Source: Halictus rubicundus (Eukaryota > Arthropoda > Insecta > Hymenoptera > Halictidae). From it: a stretch of 64,000 nucleotides of DNA. Positions 11,382 through 22,695 of this stretch are shown here, piece after piece; the first letter of the stretch is position 1; each line of letters begins with the position of its first letter. Both the position numbers and the translations under genes were made by a program. The DNA is taken from NCBI RefSeq assembly GCF_050948215.1, contig NC_135150.1, positions 20,997,943 through 21,061,942 on the forward strand. The letters are read 5' to 3'. The notes beneath the pieces were generated by a model. It did no database searches. It was not told the origin of the DNA and saw only the letters and a list, made by a program, of their open reading frames with translations.

Positions 11382-13285
11382 ATGCATGGATTTGTTGAAC
11401 TAATTTTATGCAGCGCTTCATTGTGGATACTTTTACAAACTATCTGGAGCATTGTAATCAGTGTTTTTTATAATTTTTGCGTACCATGGATTATGTGGGG
11501 TACCCTAATTATTCTGATCGGATTAAAAGTAGCCAGAATTCCGCAGCCAAATTTACAGATAAGAAACGAAGTGCTTGGAGTGAATCCCCTTTTACAAAAA
11601 AAAGATAATAACGTACCCAAGGATCACGGTAACGGAGACCAGTTTTGCATGCGAGTGGTGGCCCATCGTGGTGGAGCATATGATTATCCTGAGAACAGCT
11701 TAACAGCCTTTCGTAATGTAAAATCTTACATTTAATCATGGTTTTTTGTTTTATATTTAGAAATTACTCTAGCAGGAGAATTAACATATCATCTTGTCTA
11801 TTGTTACAGTCAAACCTTTATACTGCTGTAACTAGAGAACTGCTGTGCGAGAACCCGAAAATGTCGATTACCCAATGGTCAGAACAAGATTATTGTCAAG
11901 AATCCCGATATATTTGAAAACCTGTCCCGAACCCAAATAAAATTCTCGACCTGTCCCGACCCAACATTTTCAGATTCTCGCACATCTCTACCTGTAACAT
12001 GATTCTGTATAGTTATATTTACAACTAATACAATTGTGCTCCGCAACTACAGAGGTTTGACTGTATTTAGTCTGGAGTACTAGGTACCTTTGTAGCGAGA
12101 AAAATTGCTTAATTGTTTCATAATGTAAATACGAATACTAATATAGTAGTTACTAACAGAAATATTACTATTTTGAGGCGTTACTATTTGTAAACTTCAT
12201 CGGAATAATGATCACAATATACTTTTCAGAGCAAAAAGAAGGGCTGCAAAGCAGTTGAGATTGATTTGTGTCTTACAAAGGATAATGTACCTATAGTCTT
12301 TCATGATCCATCGATTGATAGAGTTACTGGAAGAGCTGGAAGCATAAGAGATATGACATGGGATCAATTAAAGGAATTGGATATCACCCATAATCATCCA
12401 CTTAAGTACTTACTTTATAATTCTGTTCGAAAATGTTTGTAACCAAGAAGAAAATTTTTAATACAATTCATTACTTATAGGGATAAGTTTGATGGAAATG
12501 AAAATATTCCATCATTGGAACATGTTTTAGATACATGTTTAAACCAGGATCAAAGGATCATTATAGATATTAAAGAAACTGGAACGGAAGTTGTACAAAC
12601 AGTTTTAGATGCGTACAATAAGTATCCGAAATTATATCAAAGAGGAATTATATCCAGTTTTAATCCTATTTTTATATACATGGTAATTGAACAAAACAAA
12701 ATCTTAATAATTATAGTAGAAGTAGTATAGTATATACTATAGTATATATAATTATAGTATAGTAGTAGTAGTATAGTAGATTAAATAACGATTCTGTTAT
12801 TATAGATTAGGAGAAAGAATCCGAAAATTGTGACAAGTTTAGCATGGAGACCACAATATTTTTCGAGAACATCATTTTCTGCTTTTGAGAAACCAGGGCC
12901 ACCGCGTTTTAACAATCCAATTAAACATATGGCAGCTTGTTTACTAGATCATATTTATGAGTGGGCACTTTACCATTTTGTGTACTATGTTGCAGGTGTT
13001 TCAGTTGTTTTGTTACATAAAGATACGATAAATCAGTATGTACACAAGCCTTTATGGTATTTCTATAAGTCGTATTTATACGATGTTTCATTATGATTCA
13101 TGTTACAAAGAACAAAATATTTTTTCTATGTTATTTATTTTAGGTATGTTATACAAAACTGGTATAATCGTGGTGTTCGTGTAATGGCATGGACAGTAAA
13201 TCTACCATCAGAGAAATTACATATCTCACGTTTGCTTAAAGTTACTTACTTAACAGATACATTATTACATGAAACAGACATGTAA
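11382..13285 (+). CDS. Gde1: Glycerophosphodiester phosphodiesterase 1 (GDE1/MIR16-like)
   Basis: Membrane-bound GDPD enzyme that cleaves glycerophosphodiesters (for example glycerophospho-N-acylethanolamines) to glycerol-3-phosphate and an alcohol. Five exons (11382-11717, 12230-12405, 12481-12682, 12806-13035, 13144-13285) encode 361 residues. Two hydrophobic segments fill residues 1-55, then the catalytic block starts with AHRGGAYDYPENS (His and Arg of the HRG motif). It continues with AVEIDLCLTKD, VFHDPSIDRVTG and IIDIKETG. A late hydrophobic stretch, WALYHFVYYVAGVSVVLL, matches the membrane-associated loop of GDE1, and VMAWTVN closes the barrel. The order and spacing match GDE1 better than GDPD1/GDE4. 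Intron 1 carries two nested MITEs, and intron 3 a TA-rich simple repeat (12719-12782). Confidence 0.93.
11817..12063. mobile_element. Mariner-type MITE in Gde1 intron 1, interrupted by a second MITE
   Basis: The outer ends are CAGTCAAACCT at 11817 and AGGTTTGACTG at 12063, flanked by TA on each side, so the element inserted at TA. Its ends resemble those of the Mettl4 MITE. Without the inner insert the original element was only about 80 bp long. Confidence 0.6.
11833..11990. mobile_element. hAT-type MITE nested in the mariner MITE
   Basis: A 158-bp segment starting TAGAGA and ending TCTCTA, with subterminal inverted GTGCGAGAACCCGAAAATGT and its relative at the right end. It is flanked by 8-bp near-identical duplications, GCTGTAAC (11825-11832) and CCTGTAAC (11991-11998). 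Eight-base target duplications with TAG-type ends indicate the hAT superfamily. A truncated relative is at 36550-36622. Confidence 0.7.
12719..12782. repeat. TA/TAG simple repeat in Gde1 intron 3
   Basis: Low-complexity sequence made of TATAG and TAG units between exons 3 and 4. It is a microsatellite-like tract with no further feature. Confidence 0.6.
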
Positions 13286-13906
13286 TACCATTCATACGCT
13301 TTATGCTGCAAGTGAGTGTATTCTATTGACATATGAATCATCATTTTCAATCATCTAGTCTATTCATCGATACGATGAAACGTATTTATATATATTTTAC
13401 ATCAAAATTTCGTGTTTATTTTATGACGTGAAAGAAATTTTTTTTATTTAAACTTCGAAGATATATGCACTAAACGAAAAAGAAAATATTCCTGCGTTAC
13501 TTTATTATATATACTATTATGTTATATACGTTTAACTTAATATATATATAACTTTATTTGCATTTGAAATTGTGTAAAAAATAATTTATTATTATATTGT
13601 TTAAAAATTTTTAATGAAAAAATGAAATTCACGCACAAGATTAAGCTAGAACTAACGTTTTCAAATTAATTATAAACTTGTATATAATGTCATTCCCATT
13701 CTTTTTTAATACAAAGGAAATTGTTTTAATCTTTGTCACCATTGCACATCATCTATATCTATTAAATGTACAATACCTTACCAACATTTCATGTCAGTTA
13801 CTTATAAATCGATATCATTTGAAATGCATGACTTGTAGCGATACTTTCTTGGACGGAGACATTTATTTAAAAAATTACGAAACACTGTTTGTAATTTAAA
13901 AATTCG
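13286..13906. other. 3' regions of Gde1 and dystrot­elin (convergent)
   Basis: Very AT-rich sequence between two converging genes. A minus-strand AATAAA lies at 13862-13867, 40 bases after the dystrotelin stop. No gene or repeat is otherwise supported. Confidence 0.4.
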
Positions 13907-16450
13907 TCACACGATAGTAGTAAGTTTGCTTTTACGGGATTCCATACCTTGAATAAGTCCTGTTAATAAATCTTCCATTTCCGTTGTAGCACGTTTCAAT
14001 TTACAATTATCGTTAGCTACATAAGAATCTGCAACAGTAATTTGTATAAAAACATTTATGTATAACAAAACAAATTTGTACTGCCATAATATAACATACC
14101 ATCCAGTAAACAGTCGTCTGCAACCATGTTTTGCAACCTATCTAATATATCATTTAAATCTCCTTGTATGTTTTGCAAACTGCTATGTTGTGAATGTTTA
14201 TCGGGCCGCTGAAGAGAAGACGGTGTATTATCTCTGTAAATACCCATAAGGGTGTCGGAAATAATCAAAGGTGATTCATTTTCGGTGCTTGGTGTCACCG
14301 TTTTCATTGAATACTTTTCTTTTTTCGATCCAGAATCATTAGATCCCCCCAGCCATTGCGAGAAACCGCTGTCAGTGGCATTTATCTCCGATCTTTTGTT
14401 GCCTATAAATCAAATATTTTCGAACAACTGTTGAGAAAAGTATGCTATAATATTAATATGTACCTCCAATCCATGTACTCAGTTCTATATGAGTCGGTTC
14501 CAGTGTATTGGCAAAATTCGTGCTGGTGGAGGCTTCCTCGACATCGTTGTTTTCTTCGGTGATACATTCGCCGGATAGCGTTGGATTAAAATTATTTGGT
14601 TGCAACATATCAGTATCATTTAGATTTGTGTTCTGTTCTATGCTTTCTTGTCGAATAATTGGACTCAACTCAAAATTTATGGGCAAAGCCACTAATCTCG
14701 ACGACAATGGAGGAATCATTGGTGTACTTTGCATGTAATTCATTATACGAGGCATGTGAGTTCTATCAGCAAACAAATATTTCTAAAAATAGTTCAAACA
14801 ATGTTTCAGTTTTACTGTTATAATTTTTATAATCTTGTAAATAATTAAGTCTATTTTACTTTTAATATTTTTAAACGTTGCAACTGTGATTCGATAGTAG
14901 CTCGATGTCGTTGGAGTCTTTCTGCTTTAGTACCTCGTATATCAAGTAACTCAATTTGCAATTGTTTATTCTCTTCTTCTAGGTGAGTTATTATACTCTG
15001 CAGTTCTTTTTGCGGATCGTTTAAAACTCGTTTTCTCATTGTACTTCTTATTGACTCGTTGTCCGTATGTCCTATTTCGTTGCTTTAGCAAATATTAGAA
15101 AGACATTTTTATTTAGAACACTTTAAAGTGCTCGTACTTTATCTCCCTTATAATTACCTAGGTATCTGTGGTGTTTGATCCTCTGTGTTCATTTCGATTG
15201 ATCTGGTAGAGCAGAGTCTTAATTTATTCCTTATTAGCTCAATAATCAGCTTCGTTACTTCGCGATTTGATGTCTGAAAAGTATTTATATTTATTATTCT
15301 GCATAAAAAGATTAAAAATATATGGACGTACCTTAGTGCAGAATTCACGAACTGGATGTTTCAATTTGTGTTTTCCCGATACCTTACCATACAGAAAACA
15401 CTGTTGGCACTGATGATATGCTGTACATTTCATGCATGTATAACGTGGTCCTTGAATAGGTGTTACTTTGCAGGAAGAACACCTTATATTATGTGTAACT
15501 GAAATAAAGGAAATTTCTGTAAATTTCATGTAATGTAAAATGATTTATTAGTATTATAGTGTAACACGTACTGTGCTCTGCAGACTTCATGCGATTAAAC
15601 GTTGTTATCCACACAAGTAAAGGAGGTTCTTGCATAATCCATGCTGCAAACTCTGACTCTGTGACTCCAAGGCATCCTTGAGACTATTATAAAATTTAAT
15701 CGATTAACTTCAAATCGGATATATTTGACAATTAATTCTGTTATACCTTTGAAAAACAGTTATCAATGTGAGATTGGATACTTTGATACCCATAAGCAGC
15801 ACTTTCTCCGAGCATTTCGGTTATTTTACAAATATTCGTTAATAACATGTGCAAGTTAGCTTTAGACAAACATGCATTATGATCAGCTAATTGTTGATAA
15901 AAGTAGCCATATTTCTCTTGTAATCTTCCAGAGCTCATTAATATTAAAGCAACTTTCACTGAAAGTACTGAAACGCTTCTAGTATATTGTCTACAAAATT
16001 AAAAAAAAGTTTGAAATAATTATTATATGTTCAACAGAAAGTGCACAATACTGGAGATAACGTACTTATCGAATGTAGTTAAAATATAATCCACTGCTAG
16101 TTTTGTAGTGTTATCAACATCGAAGTTAGTATTATTCTCCTTACAAGCTGCAAAGTAAATATCAGAGAGAACATCTTCAATTTCACTTGGATCTAGATTC
16201 ACACAATTTTCTGTGATTGAAAGTCTGTGTCGCTCGAAGATTCCCGCAATTAACTCTAATTGAATATATTGCACTGCAAAAATAGAATTTAGTCATTGTT
16301 AAGCGATGCTATCTCTGCAATCATTATTGTAACATTGAACTTACTGCTAAGTTCTTTGTGTAAGATTTGCATCTTTGCTGCAGTTCTGTATGATGCATAC
16401 CGAATGGCATTGCATTCTTCTATAGATCGCATAATATTCTGCATTGTCAT
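13907..16450 (-). CDS. Dytn: Dystrotelin-like dystrophin-family protein
   Basis: Short member of the dystrophin/dystrobrevin family, lacking actin-binding and spectrin parts; the molecular role is poorly known. Ten exons (16345-16450, 16066-16273, 15747-15990, 15572-15683, 15332-15498, 15158-15273, 14860-15082, 14464-14782, 14100-14402, 13907-14028) join in frame to 639 residues. The first half is the EF-hand-like region starting ECNAIRYASYRTAAKMQ. Next is a ZZ zinc finger, RCSSCKVTPIQGPRYTC then MKCTAYHQCQQCF, closed by two histidines, and then TKLIIELIRNKLRL, which favours dystrotelin over dystrobrevin. A coiled coil (ITHLEEENKQLQIELL) follows near residue 330. The remaining C-terminus is Ser/Asn-rich and not conserved by eye. 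The start at 16450 has a second in-frame Met two codons later. Dystrobrevin is the main alternative. Confidence 0.85.
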
Positions 16451-17431
16451 ATATTTTTTTTTTACTTACAAACCTTAAAGAAACAAAAATTTGATTAGAG
16501 CAATCATTGAAAAAATTAAGTGATTTTATGTGATTATTTATGCAAAAAAAATTTCTTACAGCGTTAGAGTAATTTATATTTATAGGTGAACATAATTCTG
16601 AAAAATTTTTAACATAGAAACGCAACAATAAAGCAGAACAATCATACCGTTACACATTCTCGTAAAAAAATAAATGTTCACAGAATCTGAAACAGAATTT
16701 ATATTACTATTTCACAGGTATTGTTAAGATTTTTGAACGTAACATGTTAAATTAAGTTTCTAATACATCAAACAATTTATACTGATAAAAAAAGATACAA
16801 CGCGGATTTCGATCGTAAACCTTTTCTGTACATAATTCATTCATTCTTTATTTTGTAATTAATATAGTATAACTGTGAATAAAACGTTTTGATATTTAGC
16901 AACATTATATTAAATGTATTCAAGAAATTGCAATTCTTTTACGGGTTTAATAGTTTCTGAACAAGAAATTATAATAAATAACTTACTCTCTGTCATTGCA
17001 ACGCAATTTTACAGTTTAAATAGAGATTCATGTAAACAAAATAATGTTGTCATGCATTAATCACGGATAAAGAAGAGTAAAGAAGGACAATTGAATTTCT
17101 TCATACGTTGATGAATTTTTGAATATTCAGAAAGGATACAAAACTTTAATTAAAACGTAGTATAATTAGTTTATTGTTCTTAATATAGGAGTATAATACA
17201 AGAGAATGTATATTTTACAATTAATAATTACATTAAAGTTTGCTCCTTTGGAAAGGGCTCTGTACATTTTCTTTCGATTGAAAAGCGCCTTAACATGTCT
17301 AAAATATAACCTAATATTTATTAAAGCTTTAGGAAAACGTGATTAATAACAGTCCTGTTTTAACAGTCGTCACTTTATAGAATATTTGTTAATATTTTTA
17401 CTAAGATACATATTATAAAATAATTGTCATT
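16451..17431. promoter_or_regulatory. Divergent spacer between dystrotelin and Riok1
   Basis: About 1 kb of strongly AT-rich DNA between two divergent starts. It probably contains both promoters. I find no coding frame, repeat or clear core-promoter motif in it. Confidence 0.35.
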
Positions 17432-19438
17432 ATGTCGGTACAAGATGAGCAAGGTCAATTTAGTGATGCTGATGAGAATGAAACACTGTATGTATATTAT
17501 TTACTTATATTCTACTAATAATACATATTTGTCTTACTTATACTGCCTTATTATAGAATAGAGGAGAGTAAAGGACAACCACTATTTTGTAACGAATTAT
17601 CTAAAAATGTAGATAAGTTGCATATATCAAATAACAAGAAAGAACAAGTAGAAGAAGATAATGACGATGATTTGGATGATGACGATACCCTTGCTTGGGA
17701 TGTAGATGAGAACAGGAAAGATATCGTGAAGGACACTCGAACCAAACATTCTAATGCCCAAAATGTTTCCAATAAGATCACAAATTATCAACCATCGGAT
17801 AAATTGTTCCGTCGCTACGCGAATAAAATTAGTATTGAGAAATATGAGGGGCCATCATTACCGGGACATGCTGCTAATCTTCTAATCAAGAACGACAAAC
17901 GTGCAGAGAAAGATAGACTCAGGACTAAAGACAAGCATGATCGTGCAACCGTTGAGCAAGTCCTGGATCCTCGTACAAGGATGATATTATTTAAGCTTTT
18001 AAATCAGGGCATAATCGCAGAAATTAATGGTTGTATCTCAACAGGAAAAGAAGCTAATGTTTATCACGCAACGTCGAAAACGGGGATAGAATTTGCGATA
18101 AAAATATATAAAACATCAATCCTACAATTCAAGGATAGAGACAAATATGTTACCGGCGAATTTCGGTTTCGTCACGGATATTGCAGACATAATCCGCGTA
18201 AAATGGTACGAACGTGGGCCGAGAAAGAATTTCGAAATTTGACGCGTCTTCAACAGGGAGGAGTTAACGCTCCGAAACCGCTTTTATTGCGTAGTCACGT
18301 GCTGCTGATGGATTTCATAGGTACAAATGGCTGGCCGTCGCCAAAATTGAAAGATGTCGTCCTCACATCTTCGAAACCAAGAAAATTGTACAGAGAATGC
18401 ATTGAAACAATGTGGAAAATGTATAACAAATGCAAGCTTGTTCATGCTGACTTGAGCGAATACAACATGCTGTATCATGAAGGATCTATAGTAATAATAG
18501 ATGTATCCCAGGCAGTTGAACATGATCACCCTATGGCATTCGAATTTCTTAGAAAAGACTGTACAAATATAACTGGTACATAAAGATTTTTTACAGACTG
18601 AAAGGTACACATTATTTCTGGGAATTAAATTGTTCAAATTATGCTTATAGAATTTTTTAAGAAGAATGACGTAGCTGTAATGAATGTCAGGGCATTATTT
18701 GACTTCATAACAGATCCAACAGTAACCGAAGAGAATATGGATAGTTATTTAGATAAAATATCAGAGCAAATGACACAGTGTAAAGATCAACAGGTTAATC
18801 CTATAGAACAGATCGAAGAACAAGTATTTAAACAAGCGTATATTCCGCAAAATTTAACTCAGGTAATGTTGGAGAATAGTAGAACGCACATGCCTATAAT
18901 GAGTGGTATATGCGAACTTCTATCTGCATATTAATTTTCACAGGTACACCATTTTAATGTAAGCATGTTTAGGTCATTGATATTGAGCGTGACATAAGTC
19001 TTGCCAAATCCGGAAAAGAAGACTTGATATATAAAACCCTTGTTGGTTTAAAAGCAGACTTGTCCAGACCTCTGGACACTCCGGAAATTCTCAGCAAAGA
19101 AAGAAAACGAACCGATAACGATGAAGAAACGTCCAATTTATCGGAAGATATTGATAATTCCGAAGAGGAGGGGGAAGACAGCGAAGAGGAAAATGTAGGA
19201 GAAGGAGAAACGAAATTTGTGAGTTCAGCTCGACCTCGACACGAGAGTCCAGAAAGTAAAAAGGTAATATTCCGTTTACAGTCCTTGCAAAGTATATTTA
19301 AATGAGATTTCGGTATCTAAAAGGTTTTCGTTTCAGGCACGGAAGAAGGCTGTAAAAGAGCAACAAGCAGAAAAAAGGAAAAGTAAAACAAAGAAACATG
19401 TAAAAAAACGGAAGGAAAGGATTCTAAAGAAAAAATAA
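17432..19438 (+). CDS. Riok1: Atypical serine/threonine kinase RIOK1
   Basis: RIO-family kinase/ATPase required for the last cytoplasmic steps of 40S ribosomal subunit maturation. Five exons (17432-17487, 17557-18575, 18651-18862, 18973-19263, 19337-19438) encode 559 residues. The N-terminus is acidic (DDDLDDDDTLAWDVD). The kinase part has the RIO nucleotide loop GCISTGKEANVYHA, the K in FAIKIYKTSILQFKDRD, the catalytic HADLSEYN and the metal-binding IIDVSQAVEHDHP. The C-terminus is first acidic (Glu/Ser-rich), then strongly basic (KKHVKKRKERILKKK), as in other RIOK1 proteins. The exon 2 donor follows ACTG; reading through it gives a false stop. Identification is very secure. Confidence 0.97.
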
Positions 19439-19800
19439 TAGTCACTGTTATTAGGAGAGAAATATTTTGAAACCTGCCAATACGAGTAAATTGTAAAAAG
19501 TAATGTTTAATTTGTTTTTCTGTATTTAATAAAGCAACAATTAAAGTCTTTTTCCTTAAATATCCAAATACATGTTTTCCACAATTATGGCCCCTTTAAA
19601 CTGCAATTTTTGCACATACTTGCATATCGTGGTTCGTATTTTAATGAACCGCCATCTTTTAAACCGCCAATGAAATGTAAACACTGTACAAGTCTACTTT
19701 AAAACATACTTCATATTCGTTCGTAAGCGAATTTATTTATATTACAATGAATTTTTTAAGTGTTAATTGACTGAAACTCTTGAAATTTATATCTAAAAAA
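19439..19800. other. Spacer between Riok1 and Xrcc3
   Basis: Holds the Riok1 3' UTR, with AATAAA at 19528-19533, and the Xrcc3 promoter side. Nothing else is seen. Confidence 0.45.
19528..19533 (+). terminator. Polyadenylation signal of Riok1
   Basis: AATAAA 90 bases after the Riok1 stop codon. Confidence 0.6.
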
Positions 19801-20951
19801 ATGGAATCAAAAGATGATTTTTTTGGTAATGTTATTTTCGAAATTTTTGTAAATGTCTCTTATAAGCTGTACACGAGACACCGATATTTTTCCTTTGATT
19901 TTCTTCGTTTATGTATTTTTACTAAAAATCAATGCGTTGTAATTATATATCTATCGTTTTATATCAGAAAGCGCGAAAACACTGAAGGAACGTGAAAAAT
20001 TCCTTACGACCGGCTGTTCGAAATTCGACGCAATACTTCGTGGCGGTATCGCTGCACGCGGAATTACACAAATTTATGGTGCAGCAAATACAGGAAAAAC
20101 TCAACTAGCTTTGCAGCTTTGTCTTACCGTGCAATTACCAGCAACAGAAGGTGGTTTCGCAGCCGGTATTGTTCGATTTACATATTTCAGGAACAAATAA
20201 CAATATCAGTATCAAAGATACACAATTCTTAACTTAATGGTTAACGCAGGTGCTGTGTACATTTGTACAGAATCTATTTTTCCATCGAGACGGTTGCAAC
20301 AGTTGATAAAAAAATTGGAAGTCGTTAAGAAATACGGAATAACCGGTGACTTAATCTTTGTGGAACACGTTTCGACAACGGTAATTATTGTATAACTCGT
20401 AAAATAATTATAGAAGTTTTTTATGGAACACTGCATTTGTCATATTTATAGGAGGAACTGGAAACATGTTTGCTGCAAAGAGTGCCTATATTAATGTCTG
20501 CACAGAAGATAAGATTAATAGTTGTAGATTCGATTGCTGCACCATTTAGGGTAGAAGACTGGAAAGATGAATCCAATAGTAGAGCAAAACGATTAAGAAC
20601 AATTGGTCAACAACTGCACAAATTGTGCAGAAATGATACTTGTATAGTCTGTATTAATCAGGTAAATTAGTATTCATAAAGCTATATTATATAACAAAGA
20701 CTGCTATAGAGTCGTTAGAAACTATACAAGAAATCAATTTCTAGGTAACAGCAGCAGTTTACGACAATATACTGAATGATAAATCAAGCGATCGGCCAGC
20801 TTTAGGAGCCACATGGTTGAGCATGATAACTAGCTCTATATATTTCTACAGAATAGAGTCTCTTAGGTATGCCTGTATCAAATCATCGAATTTGCCAGAA
20901 TTAACTATCCCATTTGAAGTACAAGGATCTGGAGTTACAGCAGTAGTGTAA
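19801..20951 (+). CDS. Xrcc3: RAD51 paralogue, XRCC3-like (spn-B type)
   Basis: RecA-fold ATPase of the RAD51 paralogue group, which supports homologous recombination during double-strand break repair and meiosis. Five exons (19801-19825, 19968-20165, 20250-20380, 20452-20661, 20745-20951) give 256 residues; human XRCC3 is 346, so the N-terminal helical domain is almost absent and the protein starts just ahead of the core. The fold starts with TTGCSKFDAILRGGI, the Walker A is GAANTGKT, then TQLALQLCLTVQLP. Family-specific blocks are GAVYICTESIFPSRRLQQL and Walker B IRLIVVDSIAAPFR. CIVCINQVTAAV and LGATWLSM finish the core. Spn-B is the fly counterpart. The stop lies only 35 bases from the Rpusd1 stop on the other strand. 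A longer, missed N-terminal exon cannot be excluded. Confidence 0.9.
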
Positions 20952-20986
20952 GTAATACAAGATGAACTATAAAACAATTTGCAGTT

Positions 20987-22075
20987 TTATTGCATAAGAT
21001 TATGAATCTCGAAAAATATACTCTCATCTAAAACTCGAGCAACATTTGTCGGCGACCATTGATTCCTCGGGTCAGAGGCTTGGAATGGATCTGTACTCTT
21101 TACATCTAAGTTTTCAACATCGTTATTTAGTATCAACCTTAAAGAAGAAGCAGACGTCAATGCTGACAATACATTATGCGAAACAAATGTGTAAATGGTA
21201 ATACCTGAAGGAATGTAGAAATGTTCTATGAGGTTCTACATCTTTTCTTTCGCTATACGTATAGTCTCCTATCACCGTATGGCCAATATAAGAACAATGT
21301 ACCCTTAATTGGTGGCGTCTACCAGTCTCTGGGCATAACAACACTTTAGTAGCTGGTTTTCCATTTCTGAAACCACGTTCTAGTACAACAAGTATTGTAC
21401 AAGATTTACGTGGTTTCTCGCAATAATCATTATCGTTAATACACATCTTATGATTCCCCATTTTTTCCCTAATATCAATCCCTAATAAAGAAACATCATT
21501 TCATACGAATTATGAAGTTGTTGACAAATTTTTTTATCAAATTACCAACCAATTGCTTTGTCTATAACAAGATGGGGTTTGTTAATATGGCCATGAAGTA
21601 GTGCTAAATAAAACTTTTTTGCTGTTCGTGTCTCAAATGCATTCGAAGCAGCTCGTGCAGCCTTTTTATTCAATGCGATGCATATTACACCACTAGTCAC
21701 ATAATCCAATCTATGTACAAAATGAAATTCATGGAACAAACTCGGATTAGCCAGATTTGGTAAACTCTTTTTCAATTCAGACTGTAGTGTGTTCTAAAAT
21801 TTTAAATATGCGTTAATGAGATCAGTTCTTTTCGTGTACATGGAATATTGACTGACTGAATATCATACCTTTTTCTCAGGATTATTGCTATTGATATACA
21901 TGTCGTATGGCTTAGATACTACCAAGAAATTTTCACTTTGGTGCAATATATTTACATTGTTTCTATGCCTAAATTGTATAAATTCTTTCAAATGTGATTT
22001 TACCAAATTTATAATCAATTGCGTTAATTTGACAACGAGCATGGTACAATGATATAGTATTCTATTTATGTTCAT
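20987..22075 (-). CDS. Rpusd1: RNA pseudouridine synthase domain protein RPUSD1
   Basis: RluA-type pseudouridine synthase; the RNA target of RPUSD1 is not well defined. Four exons (21869-22075, 21546-21793, 21205-21468, 20987-21137) encode 289 residues. The catalytic aspartate is in VHRLDYVTSGVIC (about Asp99), followed by FYLALLHGHI, and the nucleotide-handling block TGRRHQLRVHCSYIGHTVIGD is split over this and later positions. Exon 3 must begin at 21468 (after ATATTAG) and exon 4 at 21137 (after TTCTTTAAG) to keep frame; the result matches RPUSD1 spacing, including WSP near the C-terminus. The start at 22075 is uncertain because an acceptor-like TTTACAG precedes it and a further Met lies 11 codons downstream. 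The gene is divergent from Nup358. Confidence 0.9.
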
Positions 22076-22695
22076 CCTGTAAAATATTGTTCTCCTGCGA
22101 AGTATTCTAAGTTGTCAAAATTTCATATTCTACAGTAGCCGCAATAAATTAAAATACTACATTTTCTGCGAAAATTTATAAATTTTAAACAACGTTGATC
22201 TTCGAGAAGTATATTAAATAGAAAAAACAACAATAAATACCGGTTACCATCTTTAGAGTACCACAGAGCGTACTCTGCGATTGCGTTCGTAATGTTGCCC
22301 ATCCGTTTCACGTGTTTGAATTCCGCGCTCAACTTCGCATGGTTGCGACGAATGATGTAACATTGATTTTCGATATGCAAGAATGTTAACAAGATATTAT
22401 CAATCTTCATGCAATGCATTTGGCAGAAAAAAATTGTAAAAAATTCATCGTGCAACGAAAAATGTTAGTTAAAATTGTATCGCGCTCACGTTATTTGCAA
22501 ACGTGCTCCAAGGGTAGAACGAAAGTTGGCACGCTTGATTTTGATGAGACCGTTTGAAAGAGAAATTGCAGTGCGGGGGAAGTCTTATCGTGGAGCTCAC
22601 ACCACATAACGGTGTTTCGAATTTCAATTTAATCAGATACTGAGTGTTAATTCGACGCAAGAGAATTGAGAAGGGCTTCGCATTCTTCCACAAAA
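22076..22695. promoter_or_regulatory. Divergent spacer between Rpusd1 and Nup358
   Basis: 620 bases between the two start codons, probably with both promoters. Open frames here lack splice context and similarity to known families. GC content rises toward the Nup358 start. Confidence 0.4.

Noticed and set aside
14453..14776. Open frames on the plus strand opposite dystrotelin exons, e.g. 14252-14738
   Set aside because: They are shadows of the spliced minus-strand exons, lack splice context of their own and match nothing.
16508..16628. A second dystrotelin start exon upstream of 16450
   Set aside because: Open frame is short, highly AT-rich and lacks a donor that joins in phase.
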